Shown here: piece by piece, positions 25,801 through 31,105 of the stretch
Numbering within the stretch: position 1 is the stretch's first letter
How the letters are laid out: each line of letters begins with the position of its first letter
Source of the DNA: Pollenia angustigena
Lineage: Eukaryota > Arthropoda > Insecta > Diptera > Polleniidae
Assembly: GCA_930367215.1 (NCBI GenBank)
Contig: OV884059.1
Location: 232,437,803-232,501,802 of the forward strand
Direction of reading: 5' to 3'
Length of the DNA stretch: 64,000 nt
Translations under genes and position numbers: made by a program
Notes under the pieces: generated by a model
What the model was told of the DNA's origin: nothing
What the model saw: only the letters and a program-made list of their open reading frames with translations
Database searches by the model: none

Positions 25801-25816
25801 GATTTCTTGTTGACAT
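1683..25816 (-). CDS. Winged-helix / nucleoside phosphorylase (PNP_UDP, MTAN-like) domain protein, 8 coding exons, 632 aa
   Basis: Exons joined: complement 25252-25816, 22878-22997, 11663-11771, 11473-11596, 11207-11342, 2382-2646, 1857-2317, 1683-1801. Every intron is GT-AG and the phases agree throughout. Residues 1-80 are low complexity (a run of six prolines at 11-16, then N/G/T rich). Residues 85-228 are unrecognised. Residues about 240-290 (EKVLELIEQ...EDLAKDYGW...VFMSLKERGLIKS) look like a winged helix. Residues about 321-625 form a PNP_UDP-type fold: TIAIITA at 321-327, GVAGG at 406-410, DVEMSS at 571-576, GISDY at 594-598 and a C-terminal helix around WQNFASLAAASVL. In bacterial MTA/SAH nucleosidase the glutamate of the E-M-E motif binds ribose and the aspartate of ISD protonates the base; E573 and D597 are the likely equivalents. 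Substrate and localisation cannot be told from sequence. From memory, Drosophila lost (CG14648) has a nucleoside phosphorylase domain and is a candidate orthologue. This is unverified, so no symbol is given. Confidence 0.85.
1857..2317 (-). CDS. Coding exon 7 of the nucleosidase-like gene
   Basis: The acceptor AG is at 2318-2319 and the donor GTATAT begins at 1856. The exon encodes residues 440-593, including a long insertion with the LHLGPIGSGRDLVRND segment and the DVEMSS motif. That segment corresponds in nucleosidases to the GSGD...EMEAA substrate-binding region. The start joins AG|C (Ser440) from exon 6. Confidence 0.85.
2382..2646 (-). CDS. Coding exon 6 of the nucleosidase-like gene
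   Basis: The acceptor AG is at 2647-2648 and the donor GTGAGT begins at 2381. The exon encodes residues 352-439: GNIGAHRIV, the TATGNTTTRLLGTF stretch and VVGVAGGV. The last is the glycine-rich turn (GxAGG) that contacts phosphate or ribose in this superfamily. Intron 6 is 64 bp. Confidence 0.88.
2647..3792 (-). other. Intron 5, proximal part, no gene seen
   Basis: This is AT-rich intronic DNA with only short chance frames. Intron 5 as a whole spans 2647-11206 and is expanded by a mariner-like copy, a dispersed repeat and a Jockey-type LINE. Confidence 0.5.
3793..4650 (-). mobile_element. Mariner-like element, internally deleted copy (copy 2)
   Basis: Both ends are recognisable: GGGTGATTTTT at 3793 and its inverted counterpart finishing at about 4650 (GGTTGATTTTTTAGC on the minus strand). 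On the minus strand the transposase starts MNRLTNEQRLQIIEF at about 4539. It jumps from VHRALL to VFSDEAHFWLNG, then continues through frameshifts (SEDHPEALQELP, GPYFFKDDANRNVTVN) to QQDGATSHTARLTMD, RSGPVNWPPRSCDLTPLNY and a decayed C-terminus. The acidic catalytic positions (the D of FSDE and the D of QQDGA) are visible, but the reading frame is broken several times and the N-terminal domain is deleted. The copy is non-functional. Confidence 0.85.
4651..5265. other. Intron 5, no feature seen
   Basis: AT-rich sequence with no reading frame, TIR or tandem repeat that I could support. Confidence 0.4.
5266..6060 (+). repeat. Dispersed repeat family R1 (Helentron/DINE-1-like candidate)
   Basis: It begins ACAAGTAAGAATG followed by a hairpin (GTCGGTGAAGCCCGAC) and CATATGATACCCTAC. 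Internal motifs are ATGGACCGATT and GGACGG...ATCGTTAGATC, and it ends near CAGCACAAATGCATAA. The same order of motifs recurs at 15190-15575, 17565-19190, 21920-21970 and, on minus, 61385-61440. One end always has a hairpin next to a CTTACTTGTT tip (read on the opposite strand), which is reminiscent of Helitron/Helentron 3' ends. That classification is inference. Confidence 0.55.
6361..9540 (-). mobile_element. Jockey-type non-LTR retrotransposon (LINE), decayed, minus strand
   Basis: Read on the minus strand from about 9540 are remnants of an apurinic-type endonuclease (VISSLYSPP, then FLAVGDYNAKHTFWRS at about 9280-9235, and DVIDFGVVKN). A linker follows (VDRSIDSFLKLAVQ, 8700-8910), then a reverse transcriptase: KKAPGFDKI near 7690, QAFNKIWHEGLL near 7330, GAGVPQGSILGPLLY near 7190-7145, TFADDTAIL at 7094-7070, and KYLGIHLDRRLTW at about 6875-6840. 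The order, GVPQGSILGPLLY and FADD are typical of Jockey-clade ORF2. The T-run at about 6361-6372 on plus would be the poly(A) tail. There are many stops and frameshifts, and a stretch at about 8170-8690 that does not look like the LINE. It lies in intron 5, in the same orientation as the host gene. Confidence 0.85.
9541..10085. other. Intron 5, no feature seen
   Basis: Nothing is supported here beyond AT-rich low complexity (for example T-runs near 10000). Confidence 0.4.
10086..10404 (+). mobile_element. Fragment of RTE-type LINE reverse transcriptase
   Basis: About 200 bp read DFEKAFDTLNHNAVWRALQCK and then, after frameshifts, a segment matching the VRQGC box. This corresponds to the beginning of the intact reverse transcriptase frame at 51972-53136. 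It is degraded, with a deletion between the two boxes. An A-run at about 10387-10401 could be a tail but is separated by unrelated sequence. Confidence 0.6.
10405..10800 (+). repeat. Three imperfect tandem units of dispersed repeat R2
   Basis: Three units of roughly 140 bp each hold AAGTGTTTCC/AAGTGTTACC/CAGTGTGTTTTCC, then GGCTTTATATGGGG or a variant, then TGGACCGAT. Similar units occur at 62100-62180 and 63325-63420. They probably derive from the internal minisatellite of a Helentron-like element. No coding potential is visible. Confidence 0.5.
11207..11342 (-). CDS. Coding exon 5 of the nucleosidase-like gene
   Basis: The acceptor AG is at 11343-11344 and the donor GTAAGT begins at 11206. 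The exon encodes residues 307-351: VVKQMPTIASNKQ, then TIAIITAQYCEKLAVDAML. The last is the first beta-strand and helix of the phosphorylase fold, where MTA/SAH nucleosidases have IGIIGAMxxE. Intron 4 is 130 bp. Confidence 0.85.
11473..11596 (-). CDS. Coding exon 4 of the nucleosidase-like gene
   Basis: The acceptor AG is at 11597-11598 and the donor GTGAGT begins at 11472. The exon encodes residues 265-306 (DYGWEEQDVILVFMSLKER, then GLIKS and an aromatic strand), the second half of the winged-helix-like segment. It ends in phase 0. Intron 3 is 66 bp. Confidence 0.85.
11663..11771 (-). CDS. Coding exon 3 of the nucleosidase-like gene
   Basis: The acceptor AG is at 11772-11773 after an ACATGC context and the donor GTAAGT begins at 11662. 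The exon encodes residues 229-264 (SMDETQFESPPLTQEKVLE, then LIEQAYPNPITPEDLAK), the first half of the winged-helix-like segment. It needs 1 nt from the previous exon (phase 1). That matches both exon 2 and the alternative block at 22447-22527. Confidence 0.85.
11772..13013 (-). other. Intron 2, proximal part, no gene seen
   Basis: AT-rich intronic sequence with a T-run at about 12102-12122 and no supported frame. Intron 2 as a whole (11772-22877) is 11.1 kb and packed with transposon remains. Confidence 0.4.
13014..13391 (+). mobile_element. GG-TIR element, subfamily 4, left part with three core modules
   Basis: It opens GGTGGCATGTCACAACG, close to the tip of the element at 48949 (GGTGGGGTGTCACAAAG). 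The arm (13025-13135) is built of variants of AGTGTCATAGTGTCC. Three tandem copies of an 83-bp module follow (starting about 13147, 13230 and 13313). Each has the palindrome GGCCTTCGGCC or a variant, then GCGCAAGGATTTTCTCC and GGCTTCGCTAACTAAAG. No matching right end is found, so the element is truncated near 13391. Confidence 0.6.
13392..13890. other. Intron 2, no feature assigned
   Basis: Several copies of short words such as ATATGGTTGTGG and AACATAATATG/AACATGTTTA are present, perhaps the worn arm of another element. No gene is seen. Confidence 0.3.
13890..15130 (+). repeat. Dispersed repeat family R3 with an internal 359-bp tandem duplication
   Basis: A stretch with ATTGAAATTCAGCCAGATCG and TATCTGGAGAACGGCAAGAG is shared with 39168-39602. 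Within it a block starting TTTCAAAGTTTCCAAATTAG occurs at 14381 and again at 14740, a period of 359 bp. It ends with a hairpin GATTCGGCACAGCCGAATA next to CTCTTACTTGTT (about 15090-15127). The same hairpin and tip, inverted, are at about 61985-62010. The hairpin plus TACTTGTT end suggests a Helentron-like element; this is inference. Confidence 0.55.
15190..15600 (+). repeat. Dispersed repeat R1, short copy
   Basis: It starts with GTCGGTCAAGCCCGAC and CATATGATACCCTACACC. It carries ATTCGGCCCATTTTCAATAG and CCGGACGGACATCGTTAGAT and ends about 15570. It lies immediately after the R3 copy, so two Helentron-like copies are in tandem. Confidence 0.55.
15603..16779. mobile_element. TIR element with long word-rich arms
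   Basis: The left arm (15603-15690: TATCGCAAAGTGATGTTCAG, then GTTGTTAACCTCGACG) is repeated inverted twice on the right (about 16630-16690 and 16715-16775). The interior carries repeated CAATTAAGCG / TTTAATTGCGT words (15950-16560) and a separate foldback at 16105-16298. No coding frame. Exact ends are uncertain because no target duplication is clear. Confidence 0.5.
16105..16298. mobile_element. Foldback element with ~80-bp arms
   Basis: The left arm 16105-16190 (TTATTCGAATGTGTATTCGA, then TTTCATACTTTAATAG) is inverted at 16218-16298 with few mismatches. A short loop gives a near-complete hairpin. It is nested in the element at 15603-16779. Confidence 0.65.
16780..17564. other. Intron 2, no feature seen
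   Basis: Very AT-rich sequence with T-runs and A-runs and no frame or repeat that I can support. Confidence 0.4.
17565..19195 (+). repeat. Dispersed repeat R1, long copy interrupted by a GG-TIR element
   Basis: It starts GTATAGTCAGTCAAGCCCGA with CATATGATACCC and ends near ATAAAACCCTCTTCACTATT. The R1 internal motifs (ATGGACCGATT, GGATGGACATCGTTAGACC) flank the inserted element at 17934-18460. Without that insert the copy is about 1.1 kb. Confidence 0.55.
17934..18460. mobile_element. GG-TIR element, subfamily 2, short copy
   Basis: The left tip GGGAGGGTGCTTTGATAAC matches, inverted, the right tip ...TTTTAAAGCACCCC at 18460. It is flanked by CTTTGGTT (17926-17933) and CTTCGGTT (18461-18468), an 8-bp target duplication with one mismatch. 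The arms are made of GAGATAAAGCCAT / ATGGCTTTATCTC words. The centre (about 18125-18250) has the module seen at 62380-62560 (CTCCAGTAGGACGCGGCAGG, then GCGTGCGTCGCAAG), here lacking its first part. Non-coding; inserted in an R1 repeat. Confidence 0.75.
19740..20675 (+). mobile_element. Helitron-like fragment with a 400-bp internal tandem duplication
   Basis: It begins in a TATATGTATGTATATAAAAA / GTTTGTTTGT tract and contains ACTACTGAACCGATTTTCC. It ends in TAGCGAAGCGCACAGGGTTA, which resembles fly Helitron 3' ends. A block starting AGAGCCGCT is present at about 19970 and again at 20370 (period 400 bp). No Rep/helicase coding is seen. Confidence 0.5.
20857..21499. mobile_element. TIR element with GCAAAAACGACAATCTCC words
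   Basis: The ends GGGATATAGATGCAAAGG (left) and TTTTTGCATCTATACCCC (right) are inverted copies. A further palindrome (GCAAAAACGACAAT... and its inverse) lies at about 21015-21052. No clear target duplication and no coding frame. Confidence 0.5.
21920..22060 (+). repeat. Dispersed repeat R1, fragment
   Basis: Only the start of R1 is present: ACAAGTAGGAAAGTATAATC, GGTTAAGCCCGAC and TATATGATCCAC. It is followed by unrelated sequence and an A-run near 22130. Confidence 0.45.
22272..22331 (+). repeat. Microsatellite (GGAT)n followed by (GGTT)n
   Basis: A run of GGAT/AGAT units passes directly into six or more GGTT units, just downstream (minus strand) of the alternative exon. Confidence 0.9.
22376..22527 (-). 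CDS. Alternative exon of the nucleosidase-like gene (alternative last exon or cassette)
   Basis: On the minus strand an AG at 22528-22529 is followed by an open block that reads, in phase with exon 2 (one carried nucleotide), RDGYIIYCYGDCNRKYEEAL, then MAQKQTGDGDD, LMKAIWLDMYHEQL and TMRK, stop TGA at 22376-22378. The block is clearly less AT-rich than its surroundings and stops immediately upstream of its AG, as an exon would. Used to its end it makes a short protein of about 278 residues (exons 1-2 plus 49 residues) without the winged helix and phosphorylase domain. A GTGATG donor at 22446 would instead give an 81-nt, phase-preserving cassette (22447-22527) joining exon 3 in frame. The acceptor has a poor pyrimidine tract. 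I do not recognise the peptide. Confidence 0.6.
22878..22997 (-). CDS. Coding exon 2 of the nucleosidase-like gene
   Basis: The acceptor AG is at 22998-22999 and the donor GTAAGT begins at 22877. The exon encodes residues 189-228 (DYVGFIKKIMKLMQKGYDEI, then QSLEIELRILEETAEP), a probable amphipathic helix followed by a proline-containing linker. It enters and leaves in phase 1, so it could itself be skipped without breaking frame. Confidence 0.85.
23096..23226. mobile_element. MITE with CTGGGTTCACA tips
   Basis: The ends CTGGGTTCACAGTGG and TAGTGTGAACCCAG are inverted. The interior (AGTCTGAGTTTAT ... ATAAAGTCAGATTTTCTG) is itself inverted-repeat like. It is a relative of the 140-bp element at 29496-29635. 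It lies in intron 1. Confidence 0.7.
23271..23582. mobile_element. 312-bp TIR element with TTA target duplication
   Basis: The ends CACCCAATTTTCATGATGAT and, inverted, CACCCAATTTTTACGATGAT are flanked by TTA at 23268-23270 and 23583-23585. AAAAAAGACATG words occur near both ends. Non-coding. Confidence 0.65.
23637..24400. repeat. Direct repeat, period ~600 bp
   Basis: A block starting ATTAGGCGG(T/C)ATTTACACGG and including CTGCTACCAAAATCTT and ACATTTACATGATGACT occurs at 23639 and again at 24238. Very T-rich sequence lies between. Nature unknown; probably a duplicated transposon arm. Confidence 0.5.
24401..25251 (-). other. Intron 1, no further feature seen
   Basis: T-rich intronic sequence with a short run of ACGTTTCTCTTACG/ACGTTAATATGACG-type words (24460-24780). 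No frame is supported. Confidence 0.4.
25252..25816 (-). CDS. Coding exon 1 (start exon) of the nucleosidase-like gene
   Basis: The ATG is at 25816-25814 in the context AAACATTATG, with an upstream in-frame region that is not open. The donor GTGAGT begins at 25251. The exon encodes residues 1-188. It is proline and asparagine/glycine rich up to about residue 80, and then more ordered: STVILIERKLVDELGDRVHV, TGIIINKDT, LSLEFRVFLVSANSG, RTLRFWFRDWLRNDDEQAHI. The second half looks like a folded domain but I do not recognise it. It is noticeably more GC-rich than flanking DNA. Confidence 0.88.
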
Positions 25817-26010
25817 AATGTTTAATGTTGTTTTTGTTTTGACGCTGTGCCTTCTCTGGCTGCCGTTTTAAATATTCTCAATATTTTATTGACTGTCTCA
25901 CGATTTGTTATTCTATTTGTCTGATTATTTAATTTGGTGTGGATGAGTGTTCGTTCCGTATGTATGTCAGCCAAGTTGGTTTCGATTTCAAATACAACCT
26001 TGATTTGTTG
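25817..26010 (-). promoter_or_regulatory. Probable 5' UTR / promoter-proximal region
   Basis: Sequence immediately upstream of the start codon keeps a more balanced base composition than the intergenic DNA beyond 26010. It has short upstream stops and no clear TATA box. The transcription start cannot be placed from sequence; a non-coding first exon further upstream is possible. Confidence 0.3.
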
Positions 26011-26562
26011 TAAAAAATTCCTAAAGTTTTTTACAAGTTTTATATCTTGTTTTTATTATTATTGTTTTAATTTATGGTTGTCATGAGTTCTTTAACCTGC
26101 AAAAAGTTTTATAGAGAAAACAGAACAAAATTATATTATAAATATGATTTCAAACACTTTTTCTAACAATTTTTTTTATAATTAGAAACTGGGAATTATT
26201 TCCTTGTGAAGGTTACTTTATATTATATTAAACATTTTTTCATTTTTCGAACTATTACAAAAAAGCTTTATAAAATACAGACCTGAAATTTAACTCATAG
26301 AATAAATTCGAAAAATGAAAAAATGTTTAATATAATTTTTTTTATAGTTAACTGTACAAAATATTAAAATTAAAAGGAGTGAGCTACTTTTTTCGCGGTT
26401 TTTGCTGCCTGTAGAAAGAGTTGATGTCATAAATGTTGTATGAAATTTTTGTAAATTGTAAAATTTAAAAATGTTTGCCATATCAAACCGAGCACTGTGA
26501 ACCATATTTTGTAAAGGCGGCCAAAAATAAATTTTATTACCGATTTTTAAGTTATGTTACTA
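26011..26562. other. Intergenic, no feature seen
   Basis: AT-rich. A short inverted pair GAAAAATGAAAAAATGTTTA / TAAACATTTTTTCATTTTTC (about 26230-26250 and 26310-26330) is the only structure noted. Confidence 0.35.
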
Positions 26563-26727
26563 AAGGCCGTTACACACTATCCCACAATGTCTTACGTATT
26601 TTATGAAAATGCAGCCCTGGCATGATAAGCTGTTATTGTTTTTTGAAAATTTATAAACAATAATTAGATCAGGGAAGCACTTTCATAAAATACGAAAGAC
26701 TTTGTGGGATAGTGTGTAATGGCCTTA
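26563..26727. mobile_element. 165-bp MITE with AAGGCCGTTACACACTATCC tips
   Basis: The left end (AAGGCCGTTACACACTATCC, then GTATTTTATGAAA) is inverted at the right end (TTTCATAAAATAC, then GGATAGTGTGTAATGGCCTT). Arms are about 50 bp. Non-coding. Confidence 0.75.
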
Positions 26728-28088
26728 ATTTGAAATGAAATACCAGTAAACCTCGTGAGGCAAAAAATTACAGGTCTCATCCAACTATATCAAAGTTTTT
26801 TTTCGTCTTAGTGGATTGATGTATCGAAGGCCCGACCTCCGTCCCATATATAGTCTTCCACTAAAGTCCGTGAATGTTTAATTTAGTTGTGTAACTTTAA
26901 TAATATGAGAAAAATATGAGAAAGTACAAATTGAAAATCAAAAAAGTACCAAAAAGGGCCTTCTAATAGTTTCTCAGTCTATCTGGGCTCTGCATGTTGA
27001 GTTTTATGTTTTTAGGTTCAACATAAATATAAGTACCAGTTAAATATCGAAAAAGTACCAACATATCCCTCTTACAGATTCTCATTTACGCTTGCATAGG
27101 AGCTTGCATGTTTAATTTTATGGGTCTAGGTCTAATATTAACGGAAGAACAAAAAGTACCAGTTGAAGAACAAAAAGTTCCCCTTATAGATTTTCACCCA
27201 CTTAGGACAATGCATGCAGGGTTGCCGTTTGAAAAATTTGTATCCGACCAAAATTGTCTTCAAACCCCACCAAAATCCTTTGAAACCGACCAAATTTTTG
27301 AAATATTTAAAAACAATAATATCGTGATAAAATTGCAAAAGGGCCTGTCATTATTTTTAAAAAAATTTCAGTAGCGATACGACTGAGATTACAAAAACAG
27401 TTTTTAAGGATAGTGTCAATCATGCGTAATGTCTTAACGATATTAACCAAAAAACCCCGTTGTTATAATCACAGTAGCTGCCTTTTTATTAAGTTATCTC
27501 TCTTTTTCTTAAAATGAACATAGGCCCTTTTACATTTTATGTGACGATATGTATGTATATGTATTTTTGATAAAAAGTATAATTCTTATTGGATAAAGCT
27601 ATAAATCTACATATTATTATTTTTTGTAATTTGCAATTATAGTAAAAACGAAAAAGTAAGCCTATGTTCACACCTATTAAATATTTAACGTCCTACACGT
27701 AACTCCTAGTTTTATTAAGAGTTTATTTGCTGGTAACGTTTAACTTTAACAAAATATATATATACAAATTCATTTAATAACGCTTATAAACTAGAATAAT
27801 TCATTGATCATATGCAATAACACATATAGAAGACCACTAATAAAATATGAATCAAAATTTATTAACTTAAGTTTGTACAATTCAGAAAAAAAGTGTTAAA
27901 CTTTATAAGACCTAGGCTGAGCTCCAATACATCCTAATAACTTGCAGACAACGTAAAAAATGTATCAAAGAGTTTTACATTGCATAGTTGGCTTATTGTA
28001 TACGCGTTGATAACTTGCTCTGTTCTGGAACTCATCCATACTTTCTGCAAGTTCTGCGGCTCTTATACGATTGCCTTTATAAAACAAT

Positions 28089-28207
28089 CACCCCTATCGT
28101 GAATAAAAATTCCTTAGGAGTTTTTTCCCATTTTTACAATTGAATTAACATAGGAAAAATGGAAAAAGGGAAAAAACTCCCATGCATTTTTATACACGAT
28201 AGGGGTG
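28089..28207. mobile_element. MITE (tip variant CACCCCTATCGTG)
   Basis: The ends CACCCCTATCGTG and CACGATAGGGGTG are inverted. The inside (GAATAAAAATTCC, GGAGTTTTTTCCC, ATTTTTACAATTG) is shared with the element at 29705-29831, whose outer 12 bases differ. Nested in the hAT element at 27217. Confidence 0.75.
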
Positions 28208-28421
28208 TATGTTTAAAAATGCAGTATCAAAGCATCCCACTGTTCTATGATTCTTACAACATATTCCTTTAAGAAGTCCATCTTGTATAAGAAACACCTA
28301 AGACAGAACAGAATTCCTGAAATTCTTTTATTTATGTTATTTTTTTAGGACTATGTGAAAAAACTTTAAATATTACCACAAAGAACCTTAACATTTTTTG
28401 CATTGCTAAGTAAGATTAACT

Positions 28422-28557
28422 GCCTGTTCATCTATTTCTGAACGAAGACTTCGTTCGCTTAACTTACATTTTAAACGAAAACAAATTATACAATATTGTC
28501 TTTGTTTTACATGTAATTTAAGCGAACGAAGTCTACGTTCGACATCGATGAATAGGC
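28422..28557. mobile_element. Small foldback/MITE
   Basis: The left arm CTGAACGAAGACTTCGTTCG is inverted at right (CGAACGAAGTCTACGTTCG). The outer tips are GCCTGTTCATC and GATGAATAGGC. Nested in the hAT element at 27217. Confidence 0.65.
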
Positions 28558-29450
28558 TATAAGCTTACCAACAGTTCCAGTCATGGCGTGAGCGACGTTT
28601 GTTGCTAATTCGATAAAATTTTGTATAGGAATATTGTTTGTTGATAAAAAGTTTTTTTACAAGAAGAAAAATTTTAACGCCATCTGACTTGGTAAGTTCG
28701 AATAAGATGAAACTAACACCGTCAAAGTAACTTGCTCCTAACGCCATATCCATAGTTTAATCAACAATCAAAAAAAAAATGTTTGTGTTTGGTAAAAAAG
28801 CTATGAGATTTGTAATTGTCTGCTATCCGTCCAATTTTCTACAACCGACCAAAATTAGGTTTGGCCAACTATCCGACCAAACCAAAAATATCCGACCAAA
28901 TTTGGTCGTAAAAGACCATGTTCGGCAACCCTGAATGCATGATTAATTTTATGTATTTAGTTCCACTACTAACGAATTTAAAAAAAAAACTACCAGTTGT
29001 AAGACGAAAAAGTACCAAAATCTACACCTTATTCCTTCATGCATGTTTAATAACGAATATTAAAAAAGTACCAGTTGAATAACAAAAAAGTACCAACAGT
29101 TTTCATCTTAAAAGTTCTCATTTACTCAGGACCCTGCACCTATAATTTTATGTTTCTAAATTAAATTTTATCGAAAATTCTAAAACTACCACAGAAGTAA
29201 AGAAAAGAAATTTAATTTCCCGTATTTTCCCTTTTTGATACTTTTTTTTCCATTAAAGTATCAGAAATTTTAATATATGAAGAAAATGTTTTAAGAAAAG
29301 TACCGAAAATAGGTACGATTTCCACCCCTTAAACGTTCGAATTTCGAAAAAGTACCAATTTTATATTTTTTACGAATGTAGTATAAACTTTTTTTCCATG
29401 TTTATTCGTTTAAAAGATATAAAGAGTGACAAAGAAGTCTCAAACGGTCC

Positions 29451-29680
29451 GAATTTCAAATTGTACCAGACACCTGTCCACTTATTTTCCTAACTCTGGG
29501 TTCACACTATGAAAGTTTTCTTTCAGAAAGTTTGAGTTTATGGGAGAGAGGGGAGAGGAATAGCCTGTTCTCTTCTCCCCGTCTCACCTATAAAGTCAGA
29601 CTTTCTGAAAGAAAACTTTCTTTATGTAAACCCAGAGTTAGGAAAATAAGTGGACAGGTGTCTGGTACAATTTGAAATTC
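29451..29680. repeat. 230-bp palindrome: MITE flanked by perfect 45-bp inverted copies of its flank
   Basis: The MITE at 29496-29635 has tips CTGGGTTCACA and is a relative of 23096-23226. The 45 bases to its left (29451-29495) are exactly the reverse complement of the 45 bases to its right (29636-29680; for example AGACACCTGTCCACTTATTT and its inverse). The whole forms one hairpin. Confidence 0.85.
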
Positions 29681-29704
29681 TACTATTTTAGTTTTGGAGA
29701 TATT

Positions 29705-29831
29705 CAGCCCAATTATGAATAAAAATTCCCCGGGAGTTTTTTCACTTTTCCCATTTTTACAATTGTATTTACACAGGAAAAATGGGAGAAGGAAGAAAAC
29801 TCCCTGGGAATTTTCATTCATAATTGGGCTG
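29705..29831. mobile_element. MITE (tip variant CAGCCCAATTATG)
   Basis: The ends CAGCCCAATTATGAATAAAA and TTCATAATTGGGCTG are inverted. The inner sequence is the same family as 28089-28207. The small frames across it arise from the palindrome and are not genes. Confidence 0.75.
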
Positions 29832-30021
29832 ATAAGGTTACCAAATTTACGCTTTCTCACCCCCTCAGATTTTAATTAAATGTATATATACCTATTGTGC
29901 ACTTCCTTAAGTTAATACCTTTCAAATGGTGTATTTTTTGTTCAAAATGGTTGACAAACAGAGAAAAAAAGTGTTCTTTACTATTTTGCCTTTGCCCATT
30001 TACCAAATTCGATCCCATAAT

Positions 30022-31105
30022 TGGTCTTCTGTGGCGTTACGTAAATTCTTTTGTTTATACTGGCAAGCCATCAACAATTGACGCCTTGGAGACCAATATT
30101 GTTTGTGTTATTCGTAACAATGGACCAGCAATGCCCGAACAAGTGTCCCATAATTGAACGTCCATATGCCCGAAATCATTTGAGAATCATAATGCCATGT
30201 ATTGCTCTTTTAAATTAAAACATTGTTCTTTTTATTAAACTTTAATTTTTTGTGTTACTTTAAGCTCGGGCTTTAATAAACACCCTTTAGGGTGAATGCA
30301 CCAATAGTCGGCACTTTAACTTTTTTCTGATATTTAAACTGGTACTCTCATGAGTGTGAACATGATATGATGATGCCAACGAATTATTATTGTTCAGTAG
30401 TTAGTATAGTTTTAGACTCAATTTACTGAGTCTAAGCATAGTTGTATTAAATTTGAGTAATTTACATTTTTTCTAAAATACACGATTTGCGCCTGTAGTC
30501 GGCACACCTTTCCCTAAATGCGGCACTTTATGACCCTATTGTCGGCATTGAATTTTTTATGAAGAAAATTACAAAATCGTTGAAAAATTGAAGATATATT
30601 GTATTTAATACCAATTATTATTTAACAATTTTCCATAATATTTATTAAAAAAGCTATGCCGAATCCTAAATACCCATCACCAAGTTAATGTTGTTGCTTT
30701 CTTTCTTATATATGTATATATATTATAATTATAATTATTAATTATAATTTCCCTATTTGTTTGTTGTTCTTTTTTGTATATTCAGAGCTTTTTGAAGCCC
30801 ACTGATGGGCTAGAAAGCTGAAAATCCGCATGCATGCCTGGTCTTCTGTGGCGTTACGTAAATTCTTTTGTTTATACTGGCAAGCCATCAACAATTGACG
30901 GCTTGGAGACCAATATTGTTTGTGTTATTCGTAACAATGGACCAGCAATGCCCGAACAAGTGTCCCATAATTGAACGTCCATATGCCCGAAATCATTTGA
31001 GAATCATAATGCCATGTATTGCTCTTTCAAATTAAAACATTGTTTTTTTATTAAACTTTAATTTTTTGTGTTACTTTAAGCTCGGGCTTTAATAAACACC
31101 CTTTA
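30022..31105 (+). repeat. Direct duplication of a mariner 3' end around a TAGTCGGCAC-rich spacer
   Basis: The segment 30022-30289 is repeated at 30839-31105 with only a few substitutions and one indel. Its frame reads WRYVNSFVYTGKPSTIDALE and resembles the C-terminus of a mariner-type transposase. The 549-bp spacer carries AATAGTCGGCAC, TGTAGTCGGCACAC and ATTGTCGGCATTG words and an AT-repeat (30700-30745). Confidence 0.6.

Larger units (their letters stand above)
27217..28933. mobile_element. hAT-type non-autonomous element (1.7 kb)
   Basis: The tips CAGGGTTGCCG and CGGCAACCCTG are perfect inverted repeats. They are flanked by an exact 8-bp duplication AATGCATG (27209-27216 and 28934-28941), the hallmark of hAT insertion. 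Subterminal words CCGACCAAA(A/T)TTG occur at both ends. No hAT transposase frame remains. Two smaller elements (28089-28207, 28422-28557) are nested inside. Confidence 0.85.

Noticed and set aside
29588..29879. Frames on both strands with GVFFLLPFF-like peptides
   Set aside because: They are the two sides of palindromic MITEs, which give mirror-image frames.
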